Assembly: GCA_027659245.1 (NCBI GenBank)
Contig: JAQDPW010000013.1
Span: 1,846 to 56,071, forward strand
Reading direction: 5' to 3'
DNA: 54,226 nt
Source of the DNA: Streptococcaceae bacterium AM104-57
Lineage (GTDB): Bacteria; Bacillota; Bacilli; Lactobacillales; Streptococcaceae
The notes beneath the pieces were generated by a model. The model did no database searches, was not told where the DNA came from, and worked only from the letters and a program-made list of their open reading frames with translations. Positions 1 to 7,962 of the stretch are shown piece after piece. Each line of letters begins with the position of its first letter. Within the stretch, counting starts at the first letter, position 1. The translations under genes were made by a program, and so were the position numbers.

Positions 1-39
1 AACATCAATACCACAACACGTTTCAATCATGACTTCCAT
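1..39 (-). CDS. IS110-family transposase, 5' end only (cut by window edge)
   Basis: Only the first 13 codons are in the window: ATG at 39-37 reads MEVMIETCCGIDV. The CCGIDV start is typical of IS110-family DEDD transposases, where the Asp of G-[IL]-D-V-H is the first catalytic acid of the RuvC-like domain. A strong ribosome binding site (AGGAGG, minus strand, about 45-54) lies just upstream. These elements excise and insert through an RNA-guided recombinase. The rest of the gene lies to the left. Identification rests on 13 residues, so the family is likely but the exact element is unknown. Confidence 0.62.
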   Translation of the reverse strand, partial: MEVMIETCCGIDV

Positions 40-290
40 TATAAAAACCTCCTGTTAACTATTTGAACAATAGAACAAGAGGCTACTAGTAAGATATTTT
101 CATGCTCAAGGCATATTCGAGTTATCTCATGACTCTTGTTCATCCAGTTTTTTGTACAGGCTAGGAAAAGCCCTATTAAACACCACGGATTTGTATTGTT
201 CATCTTCATTATAAGCTAAACTTCTTTTTCTGTCATGAGTTAGCAGGCTTTGCCTGCTTGGAGTTTTTTAAGTCTATAATGTTATGGAAG
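40..290 (-). ncRNA. 5' non-coding region of the IS110 element, candidate bridge RNA
   Basis: About 320 bases separate the transposase start from the pbp2a gene, with no ORF of note. Visible structure: inverted repeat GAACAAGAG (73-81) with CTCTTGTTC (133-141); CTCATGAC (126-133) with GTCATGAG (232-239); a 9-bp direct repeat TTGTTCATC at 136-144 and 196-204; and a perfect 7-bp hairpin AGCAGGC-TTT-GCCTGCT at 242-258. In IS110-type elements the region upstream of the transposase encodes the bridge (seek) RNA. I infer that role here from position and structure only; I cannot place the element boundary. Confidence 0.35.
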
Positions 291-315
291 TTGTGAATGC
301 TAACAAATGAGGGTG

Positions 316-346
316 AAAAAAGACAAAGATTTGAATCCTTGTCTTT
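316..346 (-). terminator. Rho-independent terminator of pbp2a
   Basis: On the minus strand, arms AAAGACAAGGATT (346-334) and AATCTTTGTCTTT (331-319) pair over 13 bp with one G-U, followed by a run of T and then CACCC. It lies 16 bases past the pbp2a stop. Confidence 0.85.
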
Positions 347-361
347 AACCTTTTAAACGTT

Positions 362-2587
362 TTAGCGAAACAGATCTACAATGGTATCCCAGACTGTCTG
401 AGCTTTTTCTTTAATCTTAGCATCTGAAATAGCTTTTCCTGCTTCATCGACCAGATTTTGTGCCCGTCCACGAATATCTGATAGTATATCATCAGACTGT
501 GCACTAGTATCACTTGTAGTTTGTTTCCGTATGTTTTCTGGTGCAATGCCATTCATTTTATAAGCATTTTCAACTGTAAAAGTACTTCCTGGTGTATAAG
601 GAAGAATTGTTTCTGCCATACTTCTAAAAATGTGAGCAGCACCATTCGAAGTCGAACCTGCCAGATAATGATTTTCGTCCGTAGTCGGGAAACCAAGCCA
701 ATGACTTATCACCACATCAGGCGTATATCCGATAACCCACTGGTCACTTGTATATACTGGGTTAAAAGCCGCTTCAGTTGTACCAGTTTTCCCAGCCATA
801 ACATAGTCATCTGGCGAGGAGCTTATTCCTGTACCATTTGTAAAAGTACCTAACATCATACTGGTCATTTTATCAGCTACTGACTTATCTATTATACGTT
901 TTTGAGAATTTTTGTGGGTTGCAATGACTTGTCCGCTAGCATTTTCAATACGAGTAATAAAATGCGCTTCAGGTATCAAACCTTCATTTGCAAACGCTGC
1001 ATAAGCCTGCGCCATTTGTAGCGGACTTGTCTCCACCCCACCACCTAGAGCTACACCTAGCACACGATCAACATTCGTTAAATCAAGTCCGAATCTTTCA
1101 CCTGATTCAAAAGCCTTATCGATACCAAGTTGCTTGACTGTCGCTACAGCAGGAAGATTTAGAGACTCGGCTAAGGCTTGATACATTGGAACTTCTGGTG
1201 ACGTTTTGATCCCAGCGTAGTTATCAACCTTATAGTCTCCATATTCCATGGTATGATTATCCAACTCTTTATTTAAAGCCCAACCCGCTTCGACTGCTGG
1301 TGTATAGACTACTAGAGGTTTAATCGTTGAACCTGGACTTCTTTTGGTTTGGGTTGCATAGTTAAAATTTCTGAAACCTGTCTTATCATCCCCTGCCACT
1401 CGACCAACAACTCCTCGTACTCCTCCTGTTTTCGGCTCCAAGGCGACACTGCCTGACTCAGCATGCGTTCCATCTTCGGCTGTTGGAAACAGAGAAGTAT
1501 TTTCATAAATGACCTGCATATTAGCTTGGTAATTTTGATCTAGCTCCGTATAAATTCGATAACCGTTATTAACGATTTCTTCCTCTGTTAGATTATACTT
1601 TTCAATAGCTTCATTAACAACTGCATCAAAATAGGAAGGATAACGGTAGTCTGATATTTTCCCTTCATAACTATCTTTCAACTGAGAAGCCATATCAACA
1701 CTTGATGCTTCTGCTTCCTTATTTTTATCAAGATAGCCGGCAGCCACCATATTTTGCAAGACAGTATCTCTTCGATTAGTTGAATGCTCAATAGAATTCA
1801 GAGGATTGTACAATTCTGGGCCTTTAAGCATACCTGCTAAAGTGGCGGCTTCATCAAGAGTTAATTCTGATGCTGAAACACCAAAGTACTTTTTACTAGC
1901 ATCCTCAACACCCCAAACTCCATTACCAAAGTAGGCATTGTTCAAATACATGGTTAGAATTTCTTTTTTACTGTATTTTTTGGTTAATTCTAAAGCAAGG
2001 AAGAATTCTTTTGCCTTTCTCTGAACAGTTTGGTCTTGTGAAAGATAAGCATTTTTCGCCAACTGTTGGGTAATTGTAGAACCACCACCCGAGCGACCAG
2101 CTGTTAGGATAGCTAGGAAAAAGCGACCATAGTTAATTCCACTATTTTTATAGAAGCTTCTATCTTCTGTCGCAATAACAGCATTCTGCAAATCTTCACT
2201 AATTTCCGAGAGCTCAACATAGGTTCCTTTTTGGCCTGACAAGGCACCAGCCTCATTCTCTTCTCTATCAAAAATCACCGTTCGTGTTTTCAAAGCATTC
2301 TGCAAGTCTGTAACATTTGTCGATTTAGCCAAGGCAAATAGATAGACCCCAACAAACAAGCTTGCACTTAGTCCAAGAATGAGAAAAATTTTTGTCAAAT
2401 GATAGCGACGCCAAAATTTTCGAATGGGGCCGACTTGCCCAGCTTTCTTTCGCCCACCTCTTGACCGTCTTAAATTAGTCGAGGTATTTTCTTCATTATT
2501 AACTTCATCGATTTCTACTTCTGCCATTTCAGATTCTTCTTTTTTAAATAAAGAAAGAAACTTTTCAAATAATGTATCTAATTTCAT
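362..2587 (-). CDS. pbp2a: Class A penicillin-binding protein 2a
   Basis: Bifunctional peptidoglycan synthase of 741 residues, membrane-anchored with its catalytic part outside the cell. A basic cytoplasmic tail (1-64) precedes one transmembrane helix (about 65-88). The glycosyltransferase (GT51) domain shows ATEDRSF with catalytic Glu141 and GRSGGGSTITQQLAKN near 165-180. The transpeptidase domain shows all three penicillin-binding motifs: STIK at 420-423 (Ser420 nucleophile), SLN at 475-477 and KTG at 600-602. Length and sequence match pneumococcal Pbp2a, with a slightly longer acidic insertion near residues 20-38. It is transcribed divergently from the RluA-type gene and its start codon coincides with the expected +1 of an extended -10 promoter, so the mRNA looks leaderless. 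In pneumococcus, as I recall, rpmG and secE follow this gene; here an IS110 element does. Confidence 0.95.
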   Translation of the reverse strand: MKLDTLFEKFLSLFKKEESEMAEVEIDEVNNEENTSTNLRRSRGGRKKAGQVGPIRKFWRRYHLTKIFLILGLSASLFVGVYLFALAKSTNVTDLQNALKTRTVIFDREENEAGALSGQKGTYVELSEISEDLQNAVIATEDRSFYKNSGINYGRFFLAILTAGRSGGGSTITQQLAKNAYLSQDQTVQRKAKEFFLALELTKKYSKKEILTMYLNNAYFGNGVWGVEDASKKYFGVSASELTLDEAATLAGMLKGPELYNPLNSIEHSTNRRDTVLQNMVAAGYLDKNKEAEASSVDMASQLKDSYEGKISDYRYPSYFDAVVNEAIEKYNLTEEEIVNNGYRIYTELDQNYQANMQVIYENTSLFPTAEDGTHAESGSVALEPKTGGVRGVVGRVAGDDKTGFRNFNYATQTKRSPGSTIKPLVVYTPAVEAGWALNKELDNHTMEYGDYKVDNYAGIKTSPEVPMYQALAESLNLPAVATVKQLGIDKAFESGERFGLDLTNVDRVLGVALGGGVETSPLQMAQAYAAFANEGLIPEAHFITRIENASGQVIATHKNSQKRIIDKSVADKMTSMMLGTFTNGTGISSSPDDYVMAGKTGTTEAAFNPVYTSDQWVIGYTPDVVISHWLGFPTTDENHYLAGSTSNGAAHIFRSMAETILPYTPGSTFTVENAYKMNGIAPENIRKQTTSDTSAQSDDILSDIRGRAQNLVDEAGKAISDAKIKEKAQTVWDTIVDLFR

Positions 2588-2593
2588 GCGTTT

Positions 2594-2602
2594 ATTTTAT
2601 CA
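2594..2602 (-). promoter_or_regulatory. Extended -10 promoter of pbp2a, predicted leaderless
   Basis: Minus strand TG-A-TAAAAT with the -10 at 2599-2594. The expected +1, seven bases downstream, is the A of the ATG at 2587. No Shine-Dalgarno lies at normal distance; the nearest GGGGA is about 17 bases upstream of ATG and would be outside the transcript. Confidence 0.6.
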
Positions 2603-2660
2603 TCTTCCCCATAGGAAGACAAGAATTTAGCTAGTTTCTCTATCCAAATAATCTATTTTT

Positions 2661-2669
2661 TGTTACAAT
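2661..2669 (+). promoter_or_regulatory. Extended -10 promoter of the RluA-type gene, predicted leaderless
   Basis: Plus strand TG-T-TACAAT with the -10 at 2664-2669, only six bases before the ATG at 2676. Expected +1 falls on or one base before the A of ATG. No ribosome binding site is present between them. Confidence 0.62.
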
Positions 2670-2675
2670 ATCTGT

Positions 2676-3551
2676 ATGAAATTTACCTTTGTTATCCCTG
2701 ATTCTCTTCCTGAAATGACTGTCAAAGTTTTCTTGGAGGAGCAACTACTCATTCCGAGAAAAATACGGCATTTCTTGAGAATTAAAAAGCACATTCTCAT
2801 CAATCAAGAAGAAGTCCACTGGCATCAAACTGTCAAATCCGGAGATGAATGTCAACTGATTTTCGACGAGGAGGATTATCCTACAAAAGAAATTGTTTGG
2901 GGAAATCCTAATCTTGTCCAAGAAGTCTACCAAGACCAACATTTGATCATCGTGAACAAACCAGAAGGTATGAAAACTCACGGGAATCAACCAGAAGAAA
3001 CTGCACTTCTCAATCATGTCAGCGCCTATGTAGGCCAGACTTGCTATGTTGTCCATCGCCTAGATAAGGAAACGAGCGGCCTCGTACTATTTGCTAAAAA
3101 TCCATTTATACTGCCCATCCTCAATCGATTATTGGAGAAAAAAGAAATCTCCCGCGAATACTGGGCTCTGGTTGAGGGAAAAATAGGAGTTAAAGAGCTT
3201 GTCTTTCGAGATAAAATTGGTCGCGATCGTCACGATCGTAGAAAAAGAGTTGTGGATCAAAAAAATGGTCAATACGCCGAAACCCAAGTAACTCGATTGA
3301 AACAATTTCAAAACAAGACTAGTCTCGTTCGTTGTAGATTAAAAACAGGTCGAACACATCAGATTCGGGTTCATCTATCTCACTATGGACATTCAATCCT
3401 TGGAGATCCTCTCTACAATCCACATTCAAAAACTAAGAGACTAATGTTACACGCATTTAAACTATCCTTTGTCCACCCTCTGACTTTAAATCAATTAAGC
3501 TTTACTGCGCTATCAGACACATTTGAAAGAGAATTAAACCAAAATGGATGA
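2676..3551 (+). CDS. RluA/RluD-family 23S rRNA or tRNA pseudouridine synthase
   Basis: Converts specific uridines in structured RNA to pseudouridine. 291 residues: an N-terminal S4-like RNA-binding region (about 1-65, with the RKIRHFLRIKKHILIN stretch) and a catalytic domain holding the family signature HRLDKETSG with catalytic Asp130. TGRTHQIRVHL near 235-245 is the second conserved block. It is the only plus-strand gene recognised here, divergent from pbp2a and convergent with gap. The start is fixed by the -10 box six bases upstream and by the MKF start; there is no Shine-Dalgarno. Family is certain; which RNA position it modifies cannot be told from sequence alone. Confidence 0.88.
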   Translation: MKFTFVIPDSLPEMTVKVFLEEQLLIPRKIRHFLRIKKHILINQEEVHWHQTVKSGDECQLIFDEEDYPTKEIVWGNPNLVQEVYQDQHLIIVNKPEGMKTHGNQPEETALLNHVSAYVGQTCYVVHRLDKETSGLVLFAKNPFILPILNRLLEKKEISREYWALVEGKIGVKELVFRDKIGRDRHDRRKRVVDQKNGQYAETQVTRLKQFQNKTSLVRCRLKTGRTHQIRVHLSHYGHSILGDPLYNPHSKTKRLMLHAFKLSFVHPLTLNQLSFTALSDTFERELNQNG

Positions 3552-3569
3552 CACTAGCATCCATTTTTT
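3543..3569 (+). terminator. Terminator of the RluA-type gene, overlapping its stop codon
   Basis: Arms AATGGATG (3543-3550) and CATCCATT (3558-3565) with a 7-base loop, followed by T5. The stop codon TGA is 3549-3551, inside the left arm. Confidence 0.85.
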
Positions 3570-3580
3570 CTTATAGATAC

Positions 3581-3611
3581 AAAAAAAGCAAGACCTGTTG
3601 GCCTTGCTTTT
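3581..3611 (-). terminator. Terminator of gap
   Basis: Minus-strand hairpin AAAAGCAAGGCC / GGTCTTGCTTTT with a 4-base loop and a T7 tail, 14 bases past the gap stop. It abuts the oppositely oriented terminator of the neighbouring plus-strand gene. Confidence 0.88.
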
Positions 3612-3624
3612 ATCAACTCAAGAA

Positions 3625-4635
3625 TTATTTAGCGATTTTAGCGAAGTATTCAAGAGTACGTACAAGTTGTGCAGTGTATGACATTTCGTTGTCGTACCAT
3701 GAAACAACTTTAACCAATTGTTTACCGTCAACGTCAAGAACTTTAGTTTGAGTTGCGTCAAACAATGATCCATAAGACATACCTACAACATCTGAAGATA
3801 CGATTGGATCTTCTGTGTAACCGTATGATTCATTGGCTACTGCTTTCATAGCTGCATTCACTTCATCAACAGTAACGTTCTTTTCAAGAACAACTACCAA
3901 TTCAGTTACTGAACCAGTTGGTGTAGGAACGCGTTGTGCAGCTCCGTCAAGTTTACCGTTCAATTCTGGGATTACAAGACCGATAGCTTTAGCAGCACCA
4001 GTTGAGTTAGGTACGATGTTAGCAGCACCAGCGCGAGCACGACGGAGGTCCCCTTTACGGTGTGGTCCATCAAGGATCATTTGGTCACCAGTGTAAGCGT
4101 GGATAGTAGTCATCAATCCTTCAACAACACCGAAGTTATCTTGAAGAGCTTTAGCCATTGGAGCCAAGCAGTTTGTAGTACATGAAGCACCTGAGATAAC
4201 TGTTTCAGTACCGTCAAGAACGTCGTGGTTAGTGTTAAATACAACTGTTTTAACATCTGATCCACCAGGAGCAGTGATAACAACTTTTTTAGCTCCACCT
4301 GGGTGCAAGTGTTTTTCAGCAGCTGCTTTAGTAGCAAAGAAACCAGTTGCTTCAAGAACGATTTCTACACCGTCGTTAGCCCAGTCAATTTGTTCTGGAT
4401 CACGTTCAGCAGAAACTTTAACGAATTTACCGTTAACTTCAAATCCACCTTCTTTAACTTCCACAGTTCCGTCGAAACGACCTTGAGTTGTGTCATATTT
4501 CAACAAGTGTGCAAGCATAACTGGATCTGTAAGGTCGTTGATGCGAGTAACTTCAACACCTTCTACGTTTTGGATACGGCGGAAAGCAAGACGACCGATA
4601 CGTCCGAAACCGTTAATACCAACTTTAACTACCAT
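3625..4635 (-). CDS. gap: Glyceraldehyde-3-phosphate dehydrogenase (NAD, phosphorylating)
   Basis: Glycolytic oxidation of glyceraldehyde-3-phosphate to 1,3-bisphosphoglycerate with NAD. The start is ATG 4635 ([15 protein letters not shown]), preceded by AAGGAGG; upstream in-frame codons lack a ribosome binding site. 336 residues. The Rossmann motif [10 protein letters not shown] opens the protein; catalytic Cys152 sits in SGASCTTNC and His179 in TTIHAYTGD. It stands alone with a consensus promoter and its own terminator, as expected of a very highly expressed gene. A cre-like box overlaps the -35, which suggests CcpA input. Confidence 0.98.
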   Translation of the reverse strand: MVVKVGINGFGRIGRLAFRRIQNVEGVEVTRINDLTDPVMLAHLLKYDTTQGRFDGTVEVKEGGFEVNGKFVKVSAERDPEQIDWANDGVEIVLEATGFFATKAAAEKHLHPGGAKKVVITAPGGSDVKTVVFNTNHDVLDGTETVISGASCTTNCLAPMAKALQDNFGVVEGLMTTIHAYTGDQMILDGPHRKGDLRRARAGAANIVPNSTGAAKAIGLVIPELNGKLDGAAQRVPTPTGSVTELVVVLEKNVTVDEVNAAMKAVANESYGYTEDPIVSSDVVGMSYGSLFDATQTKVLDVDGKQLVKVVSWYDNEMSYTAQLVRTLEYFAKIAK

Positions 4636-4721
4636 TAGTGATTTCCTCCTTATGAAAATCATGAAAATTTTATTGTGAAAAGAGTAACTTGAATCACTAC
4701 AAATCACCTTTCAACATACCT

Positions 4722-4750
4722 ATTATATAACTATTTGAGTTTAATTGCAA
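4722..4750 (-). promoter_or_regulatory. Promoter of gap
   Basis: Minus strand TTGCAA (4750-4745), 17-bp spacer, TATAAT (4727-4722). Leader about 80 bases, ending in AAGGAGG before the ATG. Confidence 0.85.
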
Positions 4751-4759
4751 GCGCTGGCC
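4746..4759 (+). promoter_or_regulatory. Candidate cre (CcpA) site over the gap -35
   Basis: TGCAAGCGCTGGCC matches TGNAAGCGNTNNCA at all but the last position and overlaps the -35 hexamer. Confidence 0.4.
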
Positions 4760-4862
4760 TTGTTTTTCTGATAAGCTTTGGTAATATTTTCATTTCTTTA
4801 CTTAGCCTTGCAGCCTACTCCAATTCTATGCATTTCTTAATAAAAATATATTCTCTAAGCAT

Positions 4863-4890
4863 AAAAAAACCGAGGTTTACCCTCGGTTTT
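4863..4890 (-). terminator. Terminator of adhE
   Basis: Minus-strand AAAACCGAGG-GTAAA-CCTCGGTTTTTTT hairpin, 12 bases past the adhE stop. Confidence 0.9.
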
Positions 4891-4902
4891 GGCTGATAAC
4901 GA

Positions 4903-7554
4903 TTATTTACGGCGTCCTGGACGTTCTGCATAACCATAATAAGCATCTGCCATGATTTCTTCCATGTCAGCTACCATCGGCAAGCGTGGGTTAGCAGGTG
5001 AACATTGATCCTCATAAGCAAGCAAGGCAATTTCATGCAAGCTGTCTTTCCAAGCTTTTTCATCAATTCCTTGATCCTTGAAATTCATCTTGATACCTAC
5101 TGCAACACCCAGTTCGTAAACAGCTTTAGCGTATGCTTCAACTGCTTCTTCTGGAGTTGAGTGAGGCAAGCCAAGCATTTTCGCGATGTCTTGGAATTTC
5201 TCATCAGCTTTCCAGTAGTTGTATTTAGGCCATGTAGTAGTCTTAGATGGGCGAGTTCCGTTGTAACGGATAACGTATGGAAGCAAGATTGCGTTTGTAC
5301 GTCCATGAACAGTATGGTGAACCGCACCGATCTTGTGGGCCATTGAGTGGCTCATACCAAGGAAGGCATTGGCGAAGGCCATACCTGCCATTGTAGAAGC
5401 ATTATGCATTTTCTCACGTGCTTCTGGGTCGGCTGTCTTAACAGATTTTTCCAACCATTCAAAGACAAGTTTGATTGTTTGAAGGGCGATACCGTCTGTA
5501 TAGTCGTTAGCGAAGTTTGAAGTGTAAGCTTCGGTAGCGTGAGTCAACACGTCCATACCTGTATCGGCAGCGATGAAGTCAGGAACTGACTCAACCAAAG
5601 CAGGGTCAACAATCGCAATAGTTGGTGTCAATGAGTAGTCAGCCAATGGATATTTACGGTTGTTTTTCTTATCAGAGATAACGGCAAATGGTGTTACTTC
5701 TGAACCAGTACCTGAAGTTGTTGGGATACCGATGTACTTCGCTTTCTTACCAAGTGATGGGAAGCGGAAGGCACGTTTACGGATATCCATGAATTTTTGA
5801 ACCAAGTCACGGAAGTCAATTTCTGGTTGTTCGTAGAAGAGCCACATTACTTTAGCCGCATCCATTGGAGAACCACCACCAAGAGCGATAATTGTATCTG
5901 GTTCAAATTTTCGCATCACTTCAGTTCCACGTTCTACAGTTGTGATATCTGGATCCGGTTCAACGTCTGAGAAGACTTGGACAGTTACACGGTTGCTACG
6001 TTTGTTCAATTGGTCGATAATGCGTTGAACGAAACCGAGTTTTTCGATAGATTTGTCTGTAACAATCATAACGCGTTCAATATCTTCACATGTTTGAAGG
6101 TATTGGATAGAATTGCGTTCGAAGTAAATTTTTGAAGGAACTTTAAACCATTGCATATTATTTCTACGTTTCCCTACTTTCTTGATGTTTAGAAGGTTAA
6201 TTGCACTCACGTTATCACCGACTGAGTTGTGTCCATAAGAACCACATCCAAGTGTCAATGATGGAATGAAGGCATTGTATACGTCACCGATACCACCGAA
6301 AGTAGATGGAGAGTTCCAGATAATACGCATAGCTTTGATTTCTGTACCAAAACGTTTAGCAAGGTCTTCGTCTTTTGTATGGATAGCTGCTGAGTGACCA
6401 AGTCCATTGAACTCAACCATTTGGCGAGCTTTTTTAAGACCATCTTCTGTATCTTCGGCTTTTAGGACAGCGATAACTGGTGACAATTTTTCACGAGTTA
6501 ATGGTTCTTTTGGTCCTACTTCTGCACATTCTGCAGCCAAGATGTTTGTTCCTTCTGGAACAGAGAATCCAGCTTGCTCAGCAATCCATGCAGCTGGTTT
6601 ACCAACGATGTTTGCGTTTAGTTTAGCACCAGCACAGTTTTTGCTGTTAGCTTTCACACCGAAGCAGAATTCTTCGAGAAGAGCTTTTTCTTTTTTGTTT
6701 ACGAAATAAGTGTGATATGACTTGAATTCTTCAACAAATTCATCATAAACTTCTTTATCAATGATAACTGCTTGTTCTGACGCACAGACCATACCATTAT
6801 CAAATGATTTAGACATAACGATATCATGAGCAGCTTGACGGAGGTCAGCAGATTTTTCTACATAAGCAGGAACATTCCCGGCACCTACCCCAAGTGCTGG
6901 CTTACCACATGAGTAAGCAGCTTTAACCATGGCATTACCACCAGTTGCGAGGATAGTCGCAACACCTTCGTGGTTCATAAGTGCTCCAGTTGCTTCCATT
7001 GATGGTTCTGTAATCCATTGAACACAGTTTTCAGGAGCACCAGCTGCAATCGCTGCGTCACGAACAATTTGTGCTGCGTGTGCTGATGATTCTTGTGCTG
7101 ATGGGTGGAAAGCAAACACGATTGGATTACGTGTTTTCAAAGCAATCAATGATTTGAAGATAGCTGTTGAAGTTGGGTTGGTTGTTGGAGTGACACCGCA
7201 GATTACACCTACAGGTTCTGCAATTTTAGTCAAACCTGTAATTGGGTCCTCTTCAATAACTCCAACTGTTTTAACGCCACGCATATTGTTTACTACGTGC
7301 TCACAGGCAAAAAGGTTTTTTGTTGCCTTATCTTCGAATACCCCACGTCCAGTTTCTTCAACTGCATGTTGTGCAAGAATTCCGTGTGCATCAAGAGCAG
7401 CAACAGATGCTTTTGCTACGATGTAGTCAACTTGCTCTTGGTTCAACTTGCGCATTTCGTCAAGTGCAACCAAAGCTTTTTGTACTAATCCATCTACATG
7501 CTTTTCAGCAGCGAGTTGTTTTTGCTCAGGTGTCAAAGTTTTTTTATCAGCCAT
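4903..7554 (-). CDS. adhE: Bifunctional acetaldehyde-CoA / alcohol dehydrogenase
   Basis: Reduces acetyl-CoA to acetaldehyde and then ethanol, regenerating two NAD in mixed-acid fermentation; the protein polymerises into spirosomes in other bacteria. 883 residues from ATG 7554 (MADKKTLTPEQ), chosen because GGAGG sits seven bases upstream; a further ATG four codons earlier overlaps that site. The N-terminal aldehyde dehydrogenase half (about 1-440) has the thiolate Cys257 in FDNGMVCASEQ. The C-terminal iron alcohol dehydrogenase half (about 460-865) shows GGGSPMDAAK, GTGSEVTPFAV and the His-rich metal-binding stretch GMSHSMAHKIGAVHH. It is monocistronic. The promoter carries a Rex-like operator, consistent with redox control known for this gene in streptococci. 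Confidence 0.98.
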   Translation of the reverse strand: MADKKTLTPEQKQLAAEKHVDGLVQKALVALDEMRKLNQEQVDYIVAKASVAALDAHGILAQHAVEETGRGVFEDKATKNLFACEHVVNNMRGVKTVGVIEEDPITGLTKIAEPVGVICGVTPTTNPTSTAIFKSLIALKTRNPIVFAFHPSAQESSAHAAQIVRDAAIAAGAPENCVQWITEPSMEATGALMNHEGVATILATGGNAMVKAAYSCGKPALGVGAGNVPAYVEKSADLRQAAHDIVMSKSFDNGMVCASEQAVIIDKEVYDEFVEEFKSYHTYFVNKKEKALLEEFCFGVKANSKNCAGAKLNANIVGKPAAWIAEQAGFSVPEGTNILAAECAEVGPKEPLTREKLSPVIAVLKAEDTEDGLKKARQMVEFNGLGHSAAIHTKDEDLAKRFGTEIKAMRIIWNSPSTFGGIGDVYNAFIPSLTLGCGSYGHNSVGDNVSAINLLNIKKVGKRRNNMQWFKVPSKIYFERNSIQYLQTCEDIERVMIVTDKSIEKLGFVQRIIDQLNKRSNRVTVQVFSDVEPDPDITTVERGTEVMRKFEPDTIIALGGGSPMDAAKVMWLFYEQPEIDFRDLVQKFMDIRKRAFRFPSLGKKAKYIGIPTTSGTGSEVTPFAVISDKKNNRKYPLADYSLTPTIAIVDPALVESVPDFIAADTGMDVLTHATEAYTSNFANDYTDGIALQTIKLVFEWLEKSVKTADPEAREKMHNASTMAGMAFANAFLGMSHSMAHKIGAVHHTVHGRTNAILLPYVIRYNGTRPSKTTTWPKYNYWKADEKFQDIAKMLGLPHSTPEEAVEAYAKAVYELGVAVGIKMNFKDQGIDEKAWKDSLHEIALLAYEDQCSPANPRLPMVADMEEIMADAYYGYAERPGRRK

Positions 7555-7586
7555 ATTTTCCTCCATAGCCTTAAAGGTTTAAGCCT

Positions 7587-7604
7587 TTGTTAATTTTTTC
7601 ACAA
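7587..7604 (-). promoter_or_regulatory. Rex-like operator at the adhE transcription start
   Basis: Minus strand TTGTGAAAAAATTAACAA fits TTGTKAA-N4-TTMACAA exactly and begins just downstream of the -10, over the start site. Further TTGTGA/TCACAA half-sites occur at about 7652-7680 and 7727-7762. Rex is the NADH/NAD sensor that represses fermentation genes; assignment is by motif only. Confidence 0.6.
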
Positions 7605-7608
7605 GTAT

Positions 7609-7637
7609 ATTATAACTCTTTTTTTAAAATTTGTAAA
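7609..7637 (-). promoter_or_regulatory. Promoter of adhE
   Basis: Minus strand TTTACA (7637-7632), 17-bp spacer, TATAAT (7614-7609). Confidence 0.8.
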
Positions 7638-7830
7638 CAGTTTCATGAGCATTTCACAAACTTTTTTTATTTATTTGTGAAAACAATTTCAAATATACTC
7701 ACACATGCACTTTTTCACTTAAAGTTTGTGAATTATTCTATAAAAGATTTATTTTTCACAAACTTAGTTGTAAAGAGGGGATAGAAATACCTTTCGTTCC
7801 CGTGTAAGCGTTTTCTTGCGCTCTAAAAGA
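7638..7830. other. AT-rich adhE upstream region without genes
   Basis: No credible ORF. It holds inverted repeats built from TTTCACAAA/TTTGTGAAA (about 7652-7682) and AAGTTTGTGAA/TTCACAAACTT (about 7725-7766), which could be extra Rex half-sites. TGTAAGCGTTTTCT at 7803-7816 matches the cre consensus at all but the last base, about 190 bp upstream of the adhE promoter. Confidence 0.5.
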
Positions 7831-7832
7831 AG

Positions 7833-7962
7833 GAGACTGGGCAAAAACTAAATTTCAGCAGAAAATCAAGTAAATCTTCCCACAATAAAACGCATAGTAT
7901 CAAGGTTTTTCAACAACTGATATTATGCGTTTTTTGATTTTAAAGACTTTTTGCCCAGACTC
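7833..7962. repeat. Small inverted-repeat element (GAGACTGGGCAAAAA ends) with inner terminator hairpin
   Basis: The ends GAGACTGGGCAAAAA (7833-7847) and TTTTTGCCCAGACTC (7948-7962) are inverted repeats with one mismatch. Inside, AAAACGCATAGTATCA (7887-7902) pairs with TGATATTATGCGTTTT (7918-7933) followed by more T, giving a terminator for the MORN gene on minus and possibly one on plus. The stop codon of the MORN gene (TAG, 7964-7962) overlaps the right end by one base. A similar end sequence recurs at 9265 and 54174. Confidence 0.6.

Noticed and set aside
242..258. Perfect hairpin AGCAGGC-TTT-GCCTGCT with T-rich plus-strand tail as a terminator
   Set aside because: No plus-strand gene precedes it, and it lies in the IS110 5' region, so it is more likely part of that element.
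4635..4707. Upstream extension of gap giving a 360-residue protein
   Set aside because: AAGGAGG directly precedes ATG 4635 and [15 protein letters not shown] is the family start.
7833..7962. Naming the element as RUP, BOX or SPRITE
   Set aside because: I could not match its ends to the consensus of those repeats from memory, so it is left unnamed.
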